The notes beneath the pieces are model-generated. The model saw only the letters and a program-made list of their open reading frames with translations. It was not told the origin of the DNA and ran no database searches. The translations under genes were made by a program, and so were the position numbers. 11,872 bases of DNA. Origin: Thalassiosira profunda. Taxonomy: Eukaryota; Bacillariophyta; Thalassiosirophyceae; Thalassiosirales; Thalassiosiraceae. The stretch lies in the NCBI GenBank assembly GCA_036939355.1, contig JALLAP010000555.1, positions 1 through 11,872 on the forward strand, read 5' to 3'. Position 1 is the stretch's first letter. Each line of letters begins with the position of its first letter. Of this stretch, positions 7,745 to 11,872 are shown piece after piece.

Positions 7745-9030
7745 CTACACCTCCAAATATTGCAAGACGGCCGGGATAATGACATTCATATCGTTGCCGC
7801 AGTTTCGACGGCTAGCCTGTCTTTCCTCTGCATTTTGCCCGTTGCCATCGATATTGCATCTCCAAATCGCCAGCTCAAGCATCGTCGTTACATCCAACCG
7901 ATCGTAGTAGGCAAACCACTCTTGGATGCATCGGAGTTTCTGTCCCTCCGTCTGCGGAATGCGGCGTAGGATGCCACGTACCTTTGCCTTGGCTTGCTCG
8001 ATCTGGCGCGGGCTCCTGTACTGCATCCACTTGGAGATTACCAGTTTCCTTCCTGGAGTGACAGGCATTGTTCCTCTCATTAACCGACAGCTGGAGCTCT
8101 CAATACCAATCACAACTGCCACGGGAGGAATGTTGATAGCTCCAGAGCTGGGCATCCGCGGAATGCTTCAGAACCAATATCAAGGACCCCCTCGCGCAGA
8201 GTCACTTCTGACAGACTGGTGCAATTCTCAAATGCAAAAGCCTCAATGTCCGCGACAGATGATGGGATGGTGATGCGCTCAAATGAATTGCAGTCACGAA
8301 ATGTCGCTCTGCCAATCATCTTTAGTCCCTCGCGAAGCTCCACGTGCTTCAACTGATGGCAGCCATCAAATGCGACATCTCCTACTTGCAATGTCGTCGA
8401 GGGGACACGGATACCGGCTAGCGACGTGCAACTTCCGAATGCACCCCTTTTGATACGCTGCAGGCCCTCATTAAGATCCACTTCTGCCAAACTTTTGCAG
8501 TTACAGAATGCCTCGGATTCAATGTCTGTGACAGACGCGGGAATGTTGATCCGCCTCAAAGCGCTGCAATTGTAGAATGCTTGTGCTCCGATGCGCTGTA
8601 TCCCCTCGCTGAGCTCAACTTCAACCAAACTTTTGCAGCACATAAATGCCCACTCCTCAACTTCAGCAACAGATGAGGGGATGCTCACCCGGTTCAGTGC
8701 CTCACAATTGTAGAATGCCCCCGCTCCAATCTTCGTTGTGTTTCCGAGATCGATCTCCTCCAATCTCGCGCACCACCGAAATGCTTCCCTGCCAATCTCG
8801 ACCGCAGAGGCAGCGGGCCAAACAACGTGCTCCAGCAAGTCACAATAGCTGAATGCAGAAGCCGAAATGGTGCTGACATTGCACAGATCCAACGCCACCA
8901 AATCCCTACAGAAATGAAAGGCCCCTTCAGGAATCACCGTTACGCCCGATGACACGCGGATCCGGCTGGCATTCCGGTGCCAATCCTGGACCTCGCCGCC
9001 GTCGTACTCGACGTATTCCTCCCCAACCAT
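7745..9030 (-). CDS. BspA-type leucine-rich repeat (LRR_5) protein with an apparent frameshift before its C-terminal tail
   Basis: The start is the ATG at 9030 (MVGEEYVEYDGGEVQDWHRN), the only in-frame ATG before the repeats. Residues 30-298 hold twelve repeats of about 23 residues, each with an AF-x-x-C core, alternating an acidic form (LSEGIQRIGAQAF) with an IPSSV form (IPASVTDIESEAF). This frame stops at 8110, mid-repeat. The continuation INIPP, the basic segment PVTPGRKLVISKW and the tail TTMLELAIWRCNI...VLQYLEV lie in another frame and end at 7745. That tail resembles the C-terminus I remember for diatom members. No plausible intron separates the frames; one missing base near 8137-8142 would join them into about 428 residues. 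It is therefore a sequencing error, a young pseudogene or a truncated allele. Family role: protein-interaction surface, function unknown. No signal peptide or transmembrane segment. Confidence 0.8.
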
Positions 9031-9557
9031 CCTTCGCGAAAGTCGACGGTGGTTGCCAAAATTACCAGGCGATATGAATATAGATACAGCACCAGAGAAG
9101 GATGGACCGGAGAAGAGTGAAGCCGGCAGCGCGGGGAATACAACAATATGTACTTCTTGTGGCCTGTTGCGATCTTTTCCCTTTTCGCGGCCACCTCGCT
9201 CTTTCCCCACCACTTGACGGCGTCGTCGGGTGTGTGTAGATAGCGGCGCCAGTCGCAGCGATGCGATAATACACACAACAGGCGCCTCATCCCCCCACCG
9301 CGCGAGGCTAGGTAGGTACTATCCGGCGCGTGGAGGGCGGGGGCAAATAATAATCTCCGCTCGCTAATAAAGCGGCGAAGAATAATACTGATTCCATCGT
9401 CAAAGACATCAAATCCTACCAGTTGAAGCTCATTTGGCGATCCTCCACGCGTGCCTGCTCTTGAGCTCGAGCTCGATCGCGAACACGTCCCCTCTCGCTC
9501 TCGCACCAAAGTCAAAGAACAAAGGTCCTCGCATCGATCGCCCCGGTCTTCAGCGCC
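9031..9557. promoter_or_regulatory. Divergent intergenic region between the LRR gene and the DGAT2 gene
   Basis: A 527-bp gap holding the upstream regions of two genes that point away from each other. It has AT-rich patches (around 9070-9090 and 9345-9395) and a 12-bp palindrome GAGCTCGAGCTC at 9463-9474. The reading frame of the LRR gene stays open upstream of 9030 but contains no ATG, so I treat it as non-coding. I see no clear TATA box, RNA gene or repeat family. Confidence 0.5.
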
Positions 9558-10910
9558 ATGTGCCTCCCCACGGAGCGATCCAACAAGCCCGGCAGCAAGC
9601 CCGCGGCGACCGCCGCCGCCGGCTTCAGCCCCCGCCTGATCCGTGCCCGGGCCGACCGCACTCCAAATCCCCTCGCGGCCTGGGCCCTCGTCACCCTCTG
9701 CACGGCTTCCTTCTACCTCGGTCCGCTCCTCCTCCTCTCTCCATTCATTCTCTACCCGTTCCATCCTCGGGCGGCCGGGGTCTTGCTCGCCACGGCGGTG
9801 TTTCTGGCGGTGCACCCGGTCTCGCCGTGGCCGCGCTTTCGGAGGATGTGTCAATTGTTCTACGGGGTGTTCGACTTTCACCACAACATGACGCCGAAAT
9901 TGGACGAGATTGCCGCGAGGGAGAACCGGCTGAGCATCGTGGCGTGCCATCCCCACGCGATCATTCCTTTGCACGGTGAGTTTGCAATTTGCAATTTGTT
10001 TCGCGAGGTAGGATACGATAGGATACCGCCGTGCTTTTATTGCAATTCATATTCTAATCGTTTTCTCTTCGTATGTACATAGGCTTCATTTGGGGCGCCA
10101 TCTGCGACCAGCTGCTGCCCCACATGTACGGCGTCGGGGCCACGACGGTGAGGAACATACCTACGGCGGTCGATGCACGAGTTGTGTTGCTTGTGCAAAA
10201 ATCTCATCCGCGAGACGCTCTCTTCTTCCCTATCTCAGGACGGAGCCCTGTACCTGCCGGTGCTCCGCCACGTCCTCCAGTACCTCTCGGTGGGCTCCAC
10301 GCAAAAGAAGGCGATCGTGGCGTCGATGCAACAGAAGGGCCAAAACCTCTTCATGCTACCGGGCGGCGTCGCGGAGATCTTCCTGAGCCATCGCCGGCCG
10401 ACGTCGGACAATACGCTCCCGAACGTGCAGACGATCAAAGCGCGGAGATACGGACTGATGAAGGTCGCGCTGGAGACGGGCGCGTCCGTCTACCCCTGCT
10501 TCGTGTTCGGAGCGTCGGACATGCTGGATCAATTGACGCCCGTGGACAACAACGGCAGCGACGACAACGAATCGAAGGAAACGAAATCCGGCGGCGGCAT
10601 TGGGAGCGCGATGATGGCCCTGTCGCGAAAGATCGGGGGCGGCCTGACGCTCTACTACGGGCAGTACGGCCTTCCCATACCGTGGACGCCGCGCCTATCG
10701 ATGGTCATGGGCGACCCCGTGCACCCCGTTTTGAACGGCAAAACGGTGGCGAACGTGAGCGGAGACAAGCAAACGTGCGAGCGGGTGGACAATCCGACGC
10801 CCGAACAGGTGAACGAGCTGATGGAGCGATACGTCGACGCCACGCACCGCCTCTTCGAGCAATACAAGGCGATGGCTGGTTACCCGAACGACACGCTCCG
10901 AATCATCTAG
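9558..10910 (+). CDS. DGAT2-type acyl-CoA:diacylglycerol acyltransferase
   Basis: Exons 9558-9975, 10083-10147 and 10239-10910 (introns of 107 and 91 bp, donors GTGAGT and GTGAGG, acceptors ATAG and CTCAG) give 384 residues, a normal DGAT2 length. A hydrophobic hairpin lies at about 39-88. The active-site region reads HPHAIIPLHG at 131-140; the usual family motif is HPHG, so the fourth residue is Ala. Further family marks are LYLPVLR (165-171), the PGGVAE motif (202-207), YPCFVFG (246-252) and GDPVHPV (319-325). The family makes triacylglycerol from diacylglycerol and acyl-CoA at the ER and lipid droplets; related members make wax or monoacylglycerol-derived lipids, so the exact substrate is inferred. 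An acidic, low-complexity insert at about 259-277 is probably a loop. The start ATG precedes a basic, soluble N-terminus. Confidence 0.9.
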
Positions 10911-11273
10911 GGTTTCAGGGATGTGGTCATTTGCTAAATGTATTTCTAGGCTAGCTATTATTCTATTTTCTGCCAGCCAGATGCCAGTGGCTCTGAACGC
11001 GAAGTTCCTTCTCGTAGATGCTTGTTTGTAATGTAATCTCTTGGTTTCGTTTTGTGGATCTCCTTCCTCGGTGATGAGAAAGCCGGCGAATGGGCTGTGG
11101 TGCGTCCATTATTTAGTACAGAGGGGTACGCAGATATGCAGAGGGATAGCGATAGCGTTTAGCGTCTTATGGGCTACACATTCTATCACACAAAGAGAGC
11201 CAGAGGAGAATTGCGCAGCAAGATTCGACCTAAAGAGAAGAGAAATTGCAAACAGGCCCAGAGGAGGGCATCT
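10911..11273. other. 3' gap between two convergent genes
   Basis: This 363-bp stretch lies after the stop of the acyltransferase and after the stop of the minus-strand gene at 11274. It is less GC-rich than the genes and would hold both 3' untranslated regions. No exact AATAAA is visible, and I see no protein, RNA gene or repeat. Confidence 0.5.
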
Positions 11274-11732
11274 TCAACGGCCGAACCACCTATCCAAGAG
11301 CTTGTCGATATGCACTTCCCACGACAGGCGAGTCCTTCTCTCTCCTGGTGGGTTCTCTTGCGCCTCGTTGGCATGGCCGCCTGGATTCTCTTGGTGGTCA
11401 TCCCGGCGCGCTGGCGCTCCGTCCACGCCATCGCGGACGTCGCCGTTGGCTGCCGCGGCGTTGTTGCCCAGACCCAGGAGCGTATTCATCCGGACTTGGT
11501 TGTCGGAGTACCGCGCGAAGGCGTCGTTCGCCTGGGAGGCCGACGAGGTCGCGGCGCCGCCGTCTTCGGTCTTGGTGGGAACGGTGATCGTGTACTCTCG
11601 GGCCTCGTTGGCATTGTTCGCCTCCGCGGCCTCTCCGCCGCCGGCACCCTCGTTCGGCGCGGACGGCTCGGCGTCGCCGGGCGCGCTCCGCCCTGCTTCT
11701 TCCTCGCTGCCCTGGGCGTTGTTGCTGCTCAT
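11274..11732 (-). CDS. Small low-complexity protein of unknown function with a conserved-looking C-terminal patch
   Basis: From the ATG at 11732 (MSSNNAQGSEEE) the frame runs 152 residues. The first 130 are Ala, Gly, Asn, Glu and Asp-rich and probably disordered, with one ordered-looking strand, EYTITVPTK, at about 46-54. The last 20 residues are basic and aromatic (RRTRLSWEVHIDKLLDRWF) and look like a short binding helix. No known domain, signal peptide or membrane segment is visible. The reading frame stays open upstream of the ATG. An extra exon starting at the ATG at 11869 could join through a weak GTGCTT donor to a CTACAG acceptor, making a 71-bp intron with matching phase, so the true N-terminus may be longer. 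G/C at third positions supports coding. Neither function nor family is recognised. Confidence 0.55.
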   Translation of the reverse strand: MSSNNAQGSEEEAGRSAPGDAEPSAPNEGAGGGEAAEANNANEAREYTITVPTKTEDGGAATSSASQANDAFARYSDNQVRMNTLLGLGNNAAAANGDVRDGVDGAPARRDDHQENPGGHANEAQENPPGERRTRLSWEVHIDKLLDRWFGR

Positions 11733-11872
11733 CTTGCTGTAGACTGTGAAATGATCAGTGCTTGCGTTGTTGGTTGTGTCGAGTGTCTCCTCACACAAGC
11801 GAAGCACCTGCCAGGAATGTCGACGTGGTTGACACTTGGGGACTTGGGTGACAACTTCAATAAGGCCATGTG
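11733..11872. other. Upstream end of the window, before the small minus-strand gene
   Basis: Either the 5' region of the gene at 11274-11732 or, if the weak splice pair described for that gene is used, a further exon and intron of it. There is no other feature. Confidence 0.4.

Noticed and set aside
9031..9276. Upstream extension of the LRR protein to a GTG
   Set aside because: There is no ATG in this stretch and no sign of a conserved N-terminus; nuclear genes rarely start at GTG.
9463..9474. 12-bp palindrome GAGCTCGAGCTC as an operator
   Set aside because: A single short palindrome within GC-rich DNA with no repeated partner or known factor; chance cannot be excluded.

Overview
The window is nuclear DNA of a eukaryotic microalga. 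It has spliceosomal introns of mostly 70-107 bp with GTGAG donors and AG acceptors, GC-rich multi-exon genes, and short gaps between genes. The mix of an algal DGAT2, a RING-Sel1-MYND protein and a BspA-type leucine-rich repeat protein with a helical C-terminal tail resembles families that I remember as expanded in centric diatoms such as Thalassiosira. That organism guess is family-based inference, not a database match.

Layout. From 5575 down to the left edge the minus strand carries one very large gene in at least eight exons. A 483-residue disordered N-terminal exon is followed by two cyclic-nucleotide-binding domains, an AGC protein kinase domain of the cGMP-dependent kinase (PKG) type, a disordered linker and a uDENN module, and the gene then leaves the window. 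All seven intron phases agree with a single reading frame. A PKG fused to a DENN (Rab guanine-exchange) module is the most striking object here. Its first intron (3889-4125) is unusually long and AT-rich and is packed with small inverted repeats.

Bases 5576-6628 are a GC- and pyrimidine-rich gap between divergent genes. It holds a GTCAC-motif cluster beside a CCAAT box, an 18-bp direct repeat, and on the minus strand a strong splice acceptor that suggests a 5' UTR intron of the kinase gene. At 6629-7690 (+) is an intronless RING-Sel1-MYND gene. At 7745-9030 (-) is an intronless leucine-rich repeat gene whose conserved C-terminal tail lies in another frame, so it carries an apparent one-base deletion. 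These two genes converge with only 54 bp between them and look less GC-rich than their neighbours.

At 9558-10910 (+) is a three-exon DGAT2-type acyltransferase of 384 residues, which shares a divergent upstream gap with the repeat gene. At 11274-11732 (-) is a small low-complexity protein of unknown function with one conserved-looking basic and aromatic C-terminal patch. No operon logic applies. The only direct functional link I can argue is inside the fusion gene: cyclic-nucleotide sensing, phosphorylation and (inferred) Rab activation on one polypeptide, with kinase-type RRxS motifs in both the N-terminal tail and the uDENN insert. No RNA genes, transposons or CRISPR arrays were seen.
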